NCBI GenBank assembly: GCA_003153055.1
Contig: PMBV01000056.1
Location: forward strand, 1-19,561
From: Myxococcales bacterium
Lineage (GTDB): Bacteria > Myxococcota > Myxococcia > Myxococcales > Myxococcaceae
Reading direction: 5' to 3'
Length of the DNA stretch: 19,561 nucleotides
In this document: positions 1 to 6,695 of the stretch, piece after piece
Numbering within the stretch: position 1 is the first letter of the stretch
Layout: each line of letters begins with the position of its first letter
Position numbers and translations under genes: made by a program
Notes under the pieces: generated by a model
Databases searched by the model: none
What the model was told of the DNA's origin: nothing
The model's input: only the letters and a program-made list of their open reading frames with translations

Positions 1-218
1 CGCTTCGTGGACCACCTCGCGATGGCGCTGCACGCAAGACTCGGTACGAGCGATGCGTCTTTCGCTCGACGGGCCTGCGCGTCTGCCTCCCGGCAGTCGG
101 CTTCCCGCAGGTCAGCGGCAACTTCGTGACGCACACGGCGGGCAGCTTGTCAGAAACCGGCGAGGGAGGAAGCTCCTTGACGCCTGGCGGCCTCGGCGCC
201 GCTCGGTTACGAGGGAGC
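1..218. other. Unassigned left edge; possible tail of an upstream gene
   Basis: No gene can be assigned with confidence. The plus frame starting at base 1 is open until a TGA at 127-129 and its first eleven codons all end in G or C, so it could be the last part of an upstream gene cut by the window edge. I do not recognise the short peptide. The plus frame starting at base 3 is open from the edge straight into the thioredoxin-fold gene without a stop, so an N-terminal extension of that gene beyond the window cannot be strictly excluded. Confidence 0.25.
164..170 (+). promoter_or_regulatory. Shine-Dalgarno-like site bearing on the start of the thioredoxin-fold gene
   Basis: The heptamer GGGAGGA lies six bases before an in-frame TTG at 177. 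The in-frame ATG at 219 has only a GGGAG one base upstream, which is too close for good initiation. If TTG is used, the protein gains 14 residues, including two arginines ahead of the hydrophobic segment, giving a more usual signal-peptide n-region. Confidence 0.35.
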
Positions 219-1475
219 ATGACCCCGCTCATTCTCTGCCTGGCGGTGCTGGGTGCCGATGGCCCCCGCTTCATCGAGGACGACTTCGGCCGGGCGCTGG
301 CTCAGGCGAAGAAGGAAAGGAAGCTCCTCTTCGTCGACACCTGGGCCCCCTGGTGCCACACGTGCATCTACATGCGGGAGCACGTGCTGAACCGGCCGGC
401 CTTCCGAGCCTTCGAGAAAGACGTCGTCTTCGCCGCGCTCGACACCGAGAAGCCCTCGAGCGTGGCGTTCCTCGAGAAGTACCCCGTCGACGTGCTCCCG
501 ACCCTCTTCTTCCTCGACCCGTCCAAGGACCAGCTCGTCTTCAAGTGGCTGGGCAGCACCGACGAGACGCAGATGCGCGGGCTCCTCGAGGCGGCGCGGG
601 GTGGCTCCGGCGTGGTGTCCGAGGCTGACGGGCTCCTGGCTGCCGGCCACCCGGAGGACGCGGCCCAGAAGTATCTGGTGGGGCTCAAGGGCAGCGCTCC
701 CCAGTCTCGCGGGAGGGCGGTGCTGTCGCTGTTGTCGGCGCTGACCCTGGCGAAGTCCTTCGAGGCCTGCGCCCGTACGGCGGTGGAGCACCTGGGCGAC
801 CTCGAGGGCCCCGACGAAAAGGCCAACGGCCTCACCTGGGGCCTGGGCTGTGCGCTCGAGTTGCCGGTGTCTGCCGAGCGAGGGACGGCCGTGGAGGCGC
901 TGTCGAAGGCCGGCCGGGCGCTGCTCGCGTCCCAGGAGCTCGGCTCCATCTTGGCCGACGACGTGTCGGGGCTCTACGAGGAGCTCGTCGAGGCGTCGAG
1001 CCAGGCCGGGGAGACCCAGGGGTTGGCGCGGGAGTGGCTCCAGTACCTCGATGGTCAGGCGGCCAAGGCTACGAGCCCCGCGGCGCGGGCGGTGTTCGAC
1101 CCTCACCGGGTGGCGGCGGCGCTCGCGGCGAAGGTGCCAGAGAAGATGGTGGAGCCGCTCCAGCGCTCGGAGAAGGAGCTCCCCAAGGACTACAACCCGC
1201 CGGCGCGGTTGGCGCTGGTGCTGCGGGAGCTCGGGCGGCTCGACGAGGCCCTCGCCGCGGCTGACCGGGCGCTGGCCAAGTGCGACGGCGGGCCACGGAA
1301 GCTCAGGCTCTTCGACACCAAGGTGTCCATCTTGGAGAAGCAAGGGAAGTTGGACGCGAGGAAGAAGGTGCTCGGCGAGATGGTGCTCTACGCCAAACAT
1401 CTGCCTGGCGCTCAGATGAGCCAGACGCGCATCGCGGCGCTCGAGAAGCGCCTCGCCCAGGCGAGTCAACCCTGA
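219..1475 (+). CDS. Exported thioredoxin-fold protein with helical (TPR-like) C-terminal half
   Basis: This is a 418-residue protein if started at ATG 219. Residues 1-14 form a short hydrophobic signal-like segment, followed by a thioredoxin-like domain of the Thioredoxin_7/DsbD-gamma kind. The redox motif is W-C46-H-T-C49, preceded by the beta strand LLFVDTWAPW, and a conserved LPTLFFLDP stretch carries the cis-proline. The remaining roughly 270 residues are Ala/Leu/Glu-rich helices ending in paired-helix repeats (around residues 320-400) that look like TPRs. It probably acts as a periplasmic thiol reductase or disulfide carrier; the substrate is unknown. A TTG at 177 with a better ribosome site would give a longer signal peptide and is a real alternative start. 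The gene converges on the minus-strand Asp-box gene with an 18-bp gap. Confidence 0.82.
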   Translation: MTPLILCLAVLGADGPRFIEDDFGRALAQAKKERKLLFVDTWAPWCHTCIYMREHVLNRPAFRAFEKDVVFAALDTEKPSSVAFLEKYPVDVLPTLFFLDPSKDQLVFKWLGSTDETQMRGLLEAARGGSGVVSEADGLLAAGHPEDAAQKYLVGLKGSAPQSRGRAVLSLLSALTLAKSFEACARTAVEHLGDLEGPDEKANGLTWGLGCALELPVSAERGTAVEALSKAGRALLASQELGSILADDVSGLYEELVEASSQAGETQGLAREWLQYLDGQAAKATSPAARAVFDPHRVAAALAAKVPEKMVEPLQRSEKELPKDYNPPARLALVLRELGRLDEALAAADRALAKCDGGPRKLRLFDTKVSILEKQGKLDARKKVLGEMVLYAKHLPGAQMSQTRIAALEKRLAQASQP

Positions 1476-1493
1476 GCTGGGGAAGAGGGGGCG

Positions 1494-4199
1494 CTACGGC
1501 TGGACCGACGCCGTGCGCACGCTCTTGACCACGACGTTGTCGATGAGGACCCCACAGTCGTGGCCCGGCCGAACATCACTGCAGGTGGCGGCGATGTCTT
1601 GGGTGAACTCGAAGCGCAGCTGGAACGAGGTCCCCGCCATGCCTGGCAAGCGAAGCCTCACGTGCTGCACGCCTCGCGAGTCGCCAGCCCAGGCAGACAT
1701 GTCTTCGAAGTAAGCCGGGTCGTTCGAGCGCGGGAAGTGCTTGGGGTAATGGAAGGCGTTGCCCGTGGTGAACTGGTCGGCGAAGGCCTCGGCCAGCACG
1801 GACCTCAGCGTGTGCCCTGGCGTCACGTCGGTCACCCGCAGGAACGCTCCGTCGTAGGCCAGCACCTGAAACGAGGGGTCGTTCTCGGTGTCGTAGCAGA
1901 CGTCGAGCTCCACCGTGATGAACTCGGCGTCCGTGGGGGCCACGAGCGTGGGGCTGAGGAGTCGCTCCCAGCGGGAGGGGCTCGAGGTGGGCGTCGGCGC
2001 GTCGTTGGCGTTGGGGTGGAAGACGCCGTTCGAGGTGGCTCCGCAGAAGCCGGGCGCTGACGGGGAGGCCGTGGCCACCCGCCATGGGACCACGTTGGCG
2101 CCTGCTCCGTGGACCGCGTTCCAGCCGGGGGGCAGTGAGCCCGCGTTGTCGAAGCTCTCGGACAGAAGCGTGGTGGGCTGGGGCGTGCCACTGAAGAGGG
2201 TGGTGGACAGCGTCGTCTTCCCGTGCCCCGCGCTGCTCACCGTGAGCACCAGCTCGATGGGCGTCCCGTGCACGAAGCCCGGGCGGGTCCACAGCAGGAA
2301 GGGCGTCTGGCTCTGCCGTGCCTCGCCGGGGCCCAGCCGCGCCCAAGACGCTTGATTGACGAAGACGTCGACGCCGGGCGTGGTGGTGCGCAGCGAGCCC
2401 TCGAGGTTCCTCAGCGTTGTCTGACTCAGGGCGTTGGTGGTGTCGTTCAGCAGCGTCAACCGCACGCTGAGGAGCTCTCGCGGGTCCACGAAGCCGTTGC
2501 CGCCGCTCTCGAGCACGTCAGCTCGGGTCAGCTCGAGGGGCGCGGCGTCGAAGGGGTGGACGCCATCGGGGAGCACCTTCACCTCGGCGTTTGGCACCGT
2601 GAGCGACGTCGCAGGCTGCCCATCGACGAAGCCCAGCGGAGGCCGTGAGGCGAGCGCGTACGAGGCATAGAGGTGCCCACCTTGCGCCACCGCCTGAATG
2701 TAGTCACCCAGGTTGGGTTGACCTGTGTCGTTGCCCCACCCGGCGTGGAACGGGCGATCCGACAGGGCCAGCGGGGCCACCCATGTTCGACCGCCGTCGT
2801 CCGAGTAGGTGTAGCTCACCTGGCTCAGGTCGCCCGAGGTCGCGACGCCCTGGTCGTAATAGAAGACATACACACGGCCGGTGTCATCGTCGACCGTCAC
2901 CCAGGGGAACCACTGTGCGCGATCCGCGCCCGGCCGACTGTCGAGCATGATGGGCCTCGACCAGGTCGCGCCTTTGTCCGCGCTCGATTGGAAGGCGATG
3001 TCGGCGCCGTCGCCCGAGTCGTTGTCGGCGTAGACGAGGAAGAGCGTGCCACGGTGCTGCCCCCGCTTGGCCACCGCCAGCGATGGAGAGGTGTTCACCC
3101 GGTCGTTCCCCAGCACGTGATCCATGGTGAAGAACGCGTTGCTCGTCTCGACCGCCGGGCCCCAGCTCAGGCCCCCGTTGGTGGAGCGCGCCACCGCCGT
3201 GACGTTGCCCAGACCACCGACGAAGCGCCGCCAGGCGACGTAGGCGTCCTGGCCGCTGGGGCCGAAGCGGGGAATCGAGGCCTGCCCGTCGGAGTCCGTC
3301 GCGCTCACCAGCGCCGCGGGCGAGAACGTCGGGGTCCCAGGGCCGAGCACGTCGTCGCTGGTGGTGCTGAGCATCTGCACGCCCGAGGGCGCGAGCAGCG
3401 GATGGGTGAAGTTCGTCCACGACATGATGAGGCGCCCGGTCCGTGGGTCGAAGTCGATGAACTCCTTGTCGGCCGCGTCGACCGCGCTCCCGTCGGAGTA
3501 GACGTAGCCGTTCGGGTTGGTCGAGGCGGTCACCTCGAAGGGACCCTCCCAGGTGTGCCCGCAGTCTCGCGAGCGGTGAAGCGACATCGTCTGCACGGGC
3601 GTCGGTGCTCCAGGGAGGTACTCCTTCACCGTCAGGAGGATGGACGAGTAGACGAAGGTGCAGCCCCCCAGCCACTTGACGTCGGGATCGCCGAAGACCT
3701 CGGGGAACAGCTCTCCACCGAGATTGGCTTGTGGGGGCGAGGGGAGCTGGCCCCCCGCGACGATGGTGCGGCCGCCGTTGTCCGAGTACTGGAACCCAGA
3801 CACCGAGATGGGGTTCAAGGAAAAGCCTTGGGTGTCATTGAAGCCCAGCACGATGTGCCGGCCGTCGCCGGAGACCGCGATGCTCGTCTCGGCTTGTCCG
3901 CCGGGCGCCGCCAGGGCCTCGTCTTGGGCGTTCTCTCCGCAGTCCGGCTGGTTGTCGCAGGTCTTGAGCGTCCCCTCTGGTGGAGGCGGCGGCCCGATGA
4001 CTCGCACCGTCGTCGCCACCGCGGCCGAAGCCGGCAGCGGAGCCGCGAGCTTCCACGGTGCCAGGTTCGCCCGTTTGCTGGCGGCGGCCTTGCCCATCGG
4101 AGACATTGCCGGCTTCGCGCGGCCCGCTGGCTCCTCTCTCGCCAACGCTGCACCAGACAGTCCTGCGCAGAACAACAGCACCAACGATCGTGATGTCAC
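1494..4199 (-). CDS. Secreted Asp-box (BNR) beta-propeller protein, sialidase-like fold
   Basis: This 901-residue protein begins with a Sec signal peptide (MTSRSLVLLF..., cleavage predicted after ALA at about residue 20) and an Ala/Pro-rich linker to about residue 75. Five Asp-box motifs (S-x-D/N-x-G-x-T-W type) are visible near residues 139, 210, 339, 406 and 466, as in the beta-propeller blades of sialidase-like and BNR proteins. Residues 555-675 look like an Ig-like adhesion domain. Residues 678-895 start with LLSESFDNAGSLPPGW and end in CGVLIDNVVV, resembling the beta-sandwich (MAM/choice-of-anchor) modules of exported myxobacterial proteins. The start is GTG, supported by GGGAGG six bases upstream. 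Asp boxes do not prove hydrolase activity and I cannot place a sialidase catalytic set, so binding or adhesion is as likely as glycan cleavage. Confidence 0.85.
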   Translation of the reverse strand: MTSRSLVLLFCAGLSGAALAREEPAGRAKPAMSPMGKAAASKRANLAPWKLAAPLPASAAVATTVRVIGPPPPPEGTLKTCDNQPDCGENAQDEALAAPGGQAETSIAVSGDGRHIVLGFNDTQGFSLNPISVSGFQYSDNGGRTIVAGGQLPSPPQANLGGELFPEVFGDPDVKWLGGCTFVYSSILLTVKEYLPGAPTPVQTMSLHRSRDCGHTWEGPFEVTASTNPNGYVYSDGSAVDAADKEFIDFDPRTGRLIMSWTNFTHPLLAPSGVQMLSTTSDDVLGPGTPTFSPAALVSATDSDGQASIPRFGPSGQDAYVAWRRFVGGLGNVTAVARSTNGGLSWGPAVETSNAFFTMDHVLGNDRVNTSPSLAVAKRGQHRGTLFLVYADNDSGDGADIAFQSSADKGATWSRPIMLDSRPGADRAQWFPWVTVDDDTGRVYVFYYDQGVATSGDLSQVSYTYSDDGGRTWVAPLALSDRPFHAGWGNDTGQPNLGDYIQAVAQGGHLYASYALASRPPLGFVDGQPATSLTVPNAEVKVLPDGVHPFDAAPLELTRADVLESGGNGFVDPRELLSVRLTLLNDTTNALSQTTLRNLEGSLRTTTPGVDVFVNQASWARLGPGEARQSQTPFLLWTRPGFVHGTPIELVLTVSSAGHGKTTLSTTLFSGTPQPTTLLSESFDNAGSLPPGWNAVHGAGANVVPWRVATASPSAPGFCGATSNGVFHPNANDAPTPTSSPSRWERLLSPTLVAPTDAEFITVELDVCYDTENDPSFQVLAYDGAFLRVTDVTPGHTLRSVLAEAFADQFTTGNAFHYPKHFPRSNDPAYFEDMSAWAGDSRGVQHVRLRLPGMAGTSFQLRFEFTQDIAATCSDVRPGHDCGVLIDNVVVKSVRTASVQP

Positions 4200-4205
4200 A
4201 GGCAG

Positions 4206-4211
4206 CCTCCC
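4206..4211 (-). promoter_or_regulatory. Ribosome binding site of the Asp-box protein gene
   Basis: Read on the minus strand this is GGGAGG, six bases before the GTG at 4199-4197. It fixes the GTG start, which also begins a clean signal peptide. Confidence 0.6.
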
Positions 4212-4342
4212 TTGATTCAGCGCGACTCCCCAGCGGGTGCGAGCTTGCCTACACCCATTCTCGAGACCCGAACAGCCCCCGTGTGTCTAATGAGACGTTC
4301 TTTGATGTGTAGAGAAAGGCGAGCCGCGACGGAAGGTTCCCC

Positions 4343-4359
4343 TTGGCACCGGCGATGCA
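4343..4359 (+). promoter_or_regulatory. Candidate sigma-54 (-24/-12) promoter for the PRC-barrel gene
   Basis: The sequence TTGGCACCGGCGATGCA matches the sigma-54 consensus TTGGCACG-N4-TTGCA at every position of the -24 half except the last, and at TGCA of the -12 half. The GG and GC dinucleotides are exactly 12 bases apart, start to start. Transcription would begin near 4370, leaving a leader of about 140 nt before ATG 4513. This is read from sequence alone; an activator site upstream has not been identified. Confidence 0.45.
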
Positions 4360-4425
4360 CCGAATCCCCGTGTGAAGCAGCGTCCCATGCAGGACACGGG
4401 TCACTCCGTCGAGATGACTCATGAG

Positions 4426-4444
4426 CTCGGTCGATTTGACCGAG
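4426..4444. promoter_or_regulatory. Perfect inverted repeat (possible operator or leader hairpin)
   Basis: CTCGGTC and GACCGAG flank the five bases GATTT. The element lies 68 bp before the PRC-barrel start codon and downstream of the candidate sigma-54 promoter, so it would be inside the mRNA leader. No T-run follows, so it does not look like an intrinsic terminator. An operator or a small leader stem-loop are both possible. Confidence 0.35.
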
Positions 4445-4512
4445 GCTGGCATCGACGGGAGCAGTCGACGTCGTCGGGGCGGGAGCGAACCAGTCGATGA
4501 ACGGGGGCATCC

Positions 4513-5175
4513 ATGTTGCGAAGCCTAAGAAGTCTCGAGCAGTACGCGGTCGCAGCGACCGATGGCGACATCGGTCGAGTCGTGGACTTCCTCCTCGACA
4601 CCGAGCATTGGGCCCTGCGTTCACTGGTGGTGGAAACGGGCGATGGGCGGAGGGTCCTCGTCGCGCCCGGCGCCGTTCGGACCATCGATGGGAGCGCCTC
4701 GCGGTTCACCACCGTGCTGACGCTGAGCCAGGTGAAGAGCAGCCCGACCATTGACCCGGCGCCGGCCAAGGGAGCGGCAGGGCCCCCTGGCCGTTTGCGT
4801 GGGGCGTTCGAGCTCCGCGGGTACCACGTTCACGGGTCCGACAAGGACATCGGTCACGTGGAGGACCTCCTCGTGGACGAAGAGAGCTGGGTGGTACCCT
4901 ATTTGGTCGTCGACACGAGCAACTGGTGGTTCGCCAAGAAGGTGCTGGTCGCCCCGCACTGGGCTACCCGCATCAGCTGGGAAGAGCACATGGTCTTCCT
5001 GAACATGACTCGCGAAGCCCTCAAGGGCAGCCCCGAGTGGATCCCCACGGTTCCTGTCAATCGCGAGTACGAAGGTCGGCTGTATGCCTACTATGGGAGG
5101 CCCGCGTACTGGGCAAGCAACGCGGGGCCGCGGGGAGCCAAGCCTGACAGCGCGCTCACTGCACCCGACAGATGA
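4513..5175 (+). CDS. Protein with two PRC-barrel domains
   Basis: This 220-residue soluble protein holds two PRC-barrel domains. The first, residues 1-75, opens with MLRSLRSLEQYAVAATDGDI, the standard start of the family, followed by GRVVDFLLDTEHWALRSLVVETG. The second, about residues 95-175, has GYHVHGSDKDIGHVEDLLVDEESW and PYLVVDTSNWWFAKKVLVAP. PRC barrels are small beta-barrels found in photosynthetic reaction-centre H subunits and RimM; stand-alone tandem versions are common in bacteria and are often stress-linked, with no defined reaction. A GGGGG tract five bases before ATG 4513 supports the start. The last 20 bases overlap the 3' end of the convergent lectin-like lipoprotein gene. Confidence 0.88.
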   Translation: MLRSLRSLEQYAVAATDGDIGRVVDFLLDTEHWALRSLVVETGDGRRVLVAPGAVRTIDGSASRFTTVLTLSQVKSSPTIDPAPAKGAAGPPGRLRGAFELRGYHVHGSDKDIGHVEDLLVDEESWVVPYLVVDTSNWWFAKKVLVAPHWATRISWEEHMVFLNMTREALKGSPEWIPTVPVNREYEGRLYAYYGRPAYWASNAGPRGAKPDSALTAPDR

Positions 5176-6571
5176 ATCCGCTCGCCGTGGAAGTGGTCGC
5201 GGCGTCCGTGACAGTGCCGAGGGTCACCACGGCGCCATTGAGGGCATGGGCCGCGTCGACCGGAGCGGCGCCCGATTGCCAGAAGTCGGGTCGCGAGGTG
5301 GGGCTGTAGGCGGAGAAGCCGTTCAAGGCGAGCCAGGTGCCCTCCGTGGCCTCGTCGGAGTACCCGATCCAGGAAGTGGTTTGATACTTCAGGGTCTTGG
5401 CCTTGAAAGCCAGCCACTCGGCGTCGGAGGTGAACCACGCGAGGTCGGCTCCCGCCCCGAGGGTCTGACAGGCAGCCCGGGCGGCCGCGAGGTCCAGGGG
5501 CCAGCCGCAGAACCGCAGCGTGCCCAGGCCGTCGATGGGCCAGAGGTCGCAGACCTCCGCGGGGACACATGCCGTGGTCGCGTTCGCGTTCACGGAGCTG
5601 AAATTGAAGGGGTCGATCCTCAGTCGAGAGACGAGCTGCTGCACGGCACAGAGTGGCAGGCTGCTGTTCGAGTCGACTGACAGTTGTGACACCACCGACG
5701 TCAACACCGGTGTCGAGAGCGCGAGGAGCGCAGGGTTCGAGCTCACATTGAGTGCGGAGGTCCGAACCAGTCGAGGCAAGCTCAAGGTGGTCAGGACCTG
5801 GTTGCTGGTCACCGAGATGTCTTCGGCAGAGACCAGCTGGTCGAACGCCAGCGTCACGAGCGCGCCATTGTTCAAGATGCTCATCGAGCCGACCCTCGCA
5901 AGCTTGGGCGCCGAGAAGCTCACCAGCTCCCGGGCGGTGCAGTCGAGGCTGCCCAACTGCGTCAGCGCGGGGAGCGAGAGCGACTTCACGCCTGTGCTGG
6001 GTGCGCTGCACTCCCCGCAGCTCTGGTCGATGAGCGAGAGTCCACCGGCGATGATCCTCAGGGCGGGGAAGGTGAGCTCAGGGGTGGGCGACACGACGAT
6101 GGTCAGCGTGCCCGTCATCACCTCGACTCCAGCCAGGACCGCGACGTCAGCCGCGGAGCGAATGGTGAGGTCTCCGTAATACACCACCGGCACCGAGGGA
6201 TTGCAGACGTATTGGGTCGACGTCACCTCACCGACACTCAAGGTGCCGCTCGAGTCGAGATCGAGGCCCGAGTCGATGCGCACGCCGCCCGAGGGGCAGT
6301 GGTCTCCTCGAGGCTCGCTGCTGGTGACGGAGAGCCCGTTGATGCCCGCGTCGCCGGCTCGTCCGTCGCAGACGTACGTCGTCTGAGCGCCATTCACTTC
6401 GCCGTCGTCGAGCACCCCGTTGTCATTGGTGTCTTTGCCAGTCTCGATGGCGACGCCGCCCGACGGACATTGGGTTCCAGCTTCAACGACCCGACCTCGG
6501 AGGAGCGTAGCCTTGCTTGGGTTGCACGCCGAGAACAGCGCTACACTCACGAACAGCATGCCATTGCGCAT
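5156..6571 (-). CDS. Lipoprotein with Ca-loop-like repeats, L-domain-like segment and C-type-lectin-like domain
   Basis: This 471-residue protein starts MRNGMLFVSVALFSAC, a lipoprotein signal with the lipidated Cys at residue 16. Residues 35-70 and 92-123 are two copies of a CPSGGV...D-x-N-x-G-x-x-x-x-G-E-V unit (DUF7151-like, to my recollection), with DTNDNGVLDDGE resembling a calcium loop. Residues 130-320 are leucine-rich strands (LSLPALTQLGSLDC, APKLARVGSMSILNNGALVTL) resembling receptor L domains. Residues 341-471 form a C-type-lectin-like fold (WIGYSDEATEGTWLALNG, final FICRVQ), but the usual EPN and WND calcium-sugar motifs are not conserved. GGAGG four bases upstream supports this ATG over one 63 codons earlier. 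It is probably a surface binding or adhesion protein; the ligand is unknown. Confidence 0.85.
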   Translation of the reverse strand: MRNGMLFVSVALFSACNPSKATLLRGRVVEAGTQCPSGGVAIETGKDTNDNGVLDDGEVNGAQTTYVCDGRAGDAGINGLSVTSSEPRGDHCPSGGVRIDSGLDLDSSGTLSVGEVTSTQYVCNPSVPVVYYGDLTIRSAADVAVLAGVEVMTGTLTIVVSPTPELTFPALRIIAGGLSLIDQSCGECSAPSTGVKSLSLPALTQLGSLDCTARELVSFSAPKLARVGSMSILNNGALVTLAFDQLVSAEDISVTSNQVLTTLSLPRLVRTSALNVSSNPALLALSTPVLTSVVSQLSVDSNSSLPLCAVQQLVSRLRIDPFNFSSVNANATTACVPAEVCDLWPIDGLGTLRFCGWPLDLAAARAACQTLGAGADLAWFTSDAEWLAFKAKTLKYQTTSWIGYSDEATEGTWLALNGFSAYSPTSRPDFWQSGAAPVDAAHALNGAVVTLGTVTDAATTSTASGFICRVQ

Positions 6572-6695
6572 ATCGCCTCCGTTGGGAGGTTCCGTGTAGG
6601 CTGAATTCGAACAATCTGGAATTGAATCATCCGAGGACGACGAAGTGCCTGTCGGCATCGTTGCTTCCCGGCGCGGCCCTGGAGACAATGCGAAG
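6572..6695. promoter_or_regulatory. Divergent promoter region between two lipoprotein genes
   Basis: These 124 bp separate the start codons of the lectin-like lipoprotein (minus) and the SUMF1-like lipoprotein (plus). A locally AT-rich segment (about 6601-6630, including GAATTC) stands out from the GC-rich surroundings and probably holds promoter elements for one or both genes. I cannot assign convincing -35/-10 pairs. Confidence 0.4.
6576..6589 (-). promoter_or_regulatory. Hairpin that would cover the Shine-Dalgarno of the lectin-like lipoprotein gene
   Basis: On the minus strand the leader reads CCTCC-CAAC-GGAGG, directly followed by CGAT and the ATG at 6571. The five-base GC-rich stem has the Shine-Dalgarno GGAGG as its 3' arm, so folding would hide the ribosome site. 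The stem is short and may be chance. Confidence 0.3.

Larger units (their letters stand above)
4200..4512. other. Intergenic region between divergent Asp-box and PRC-barrel genes
   Basis: This 313-bp stretch separates two divergent genes and has no reading frame that I believe. It contains a relatively AT-rich patch (about 4283-4318), a sigma-54-type -24/-12 element pointing right (4343-4359), and a perfect 7-bp inverted repeat (4426-4444). It most likely serves as the control region for both genes. Confidence 0.5.

Noticed and set aside
207..1469. 420-codon minus-strand frame opposite the thioredoxin-fold gene
   Set aside because: The plus strand encodes the WCHTC thioredoxin fold; the antisense product is His/Arg/Leu-rich without motifs.
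2673..4193. 506-codon open frame on the plus strand opposite the Asp-box gene
   Set aside because: The opposite strand carries a signal peptide, a ribosome site and five Asp boxes; this frame has none of these.
4447..4465. TGGCATCGACGGGAGC as a second sigma-54 element
   Set aside because: The GG-to-GC spacing is one or more bases too long and the -12 half does not match.
4217..4624. Small minus-strand frames in the 4200-4512 gap
   Set aside because: They run into the start of the PRC-barrel gene, have no ribosome site or family features, and overlap the sigma-54-like element.
5724..5735. GGTTCGAGCTC resembling a tRNA T-loop
   Set aside because: It lies within the lectin-like lipoprotein gene, and no acceptor, D or anticodon stems surround it.
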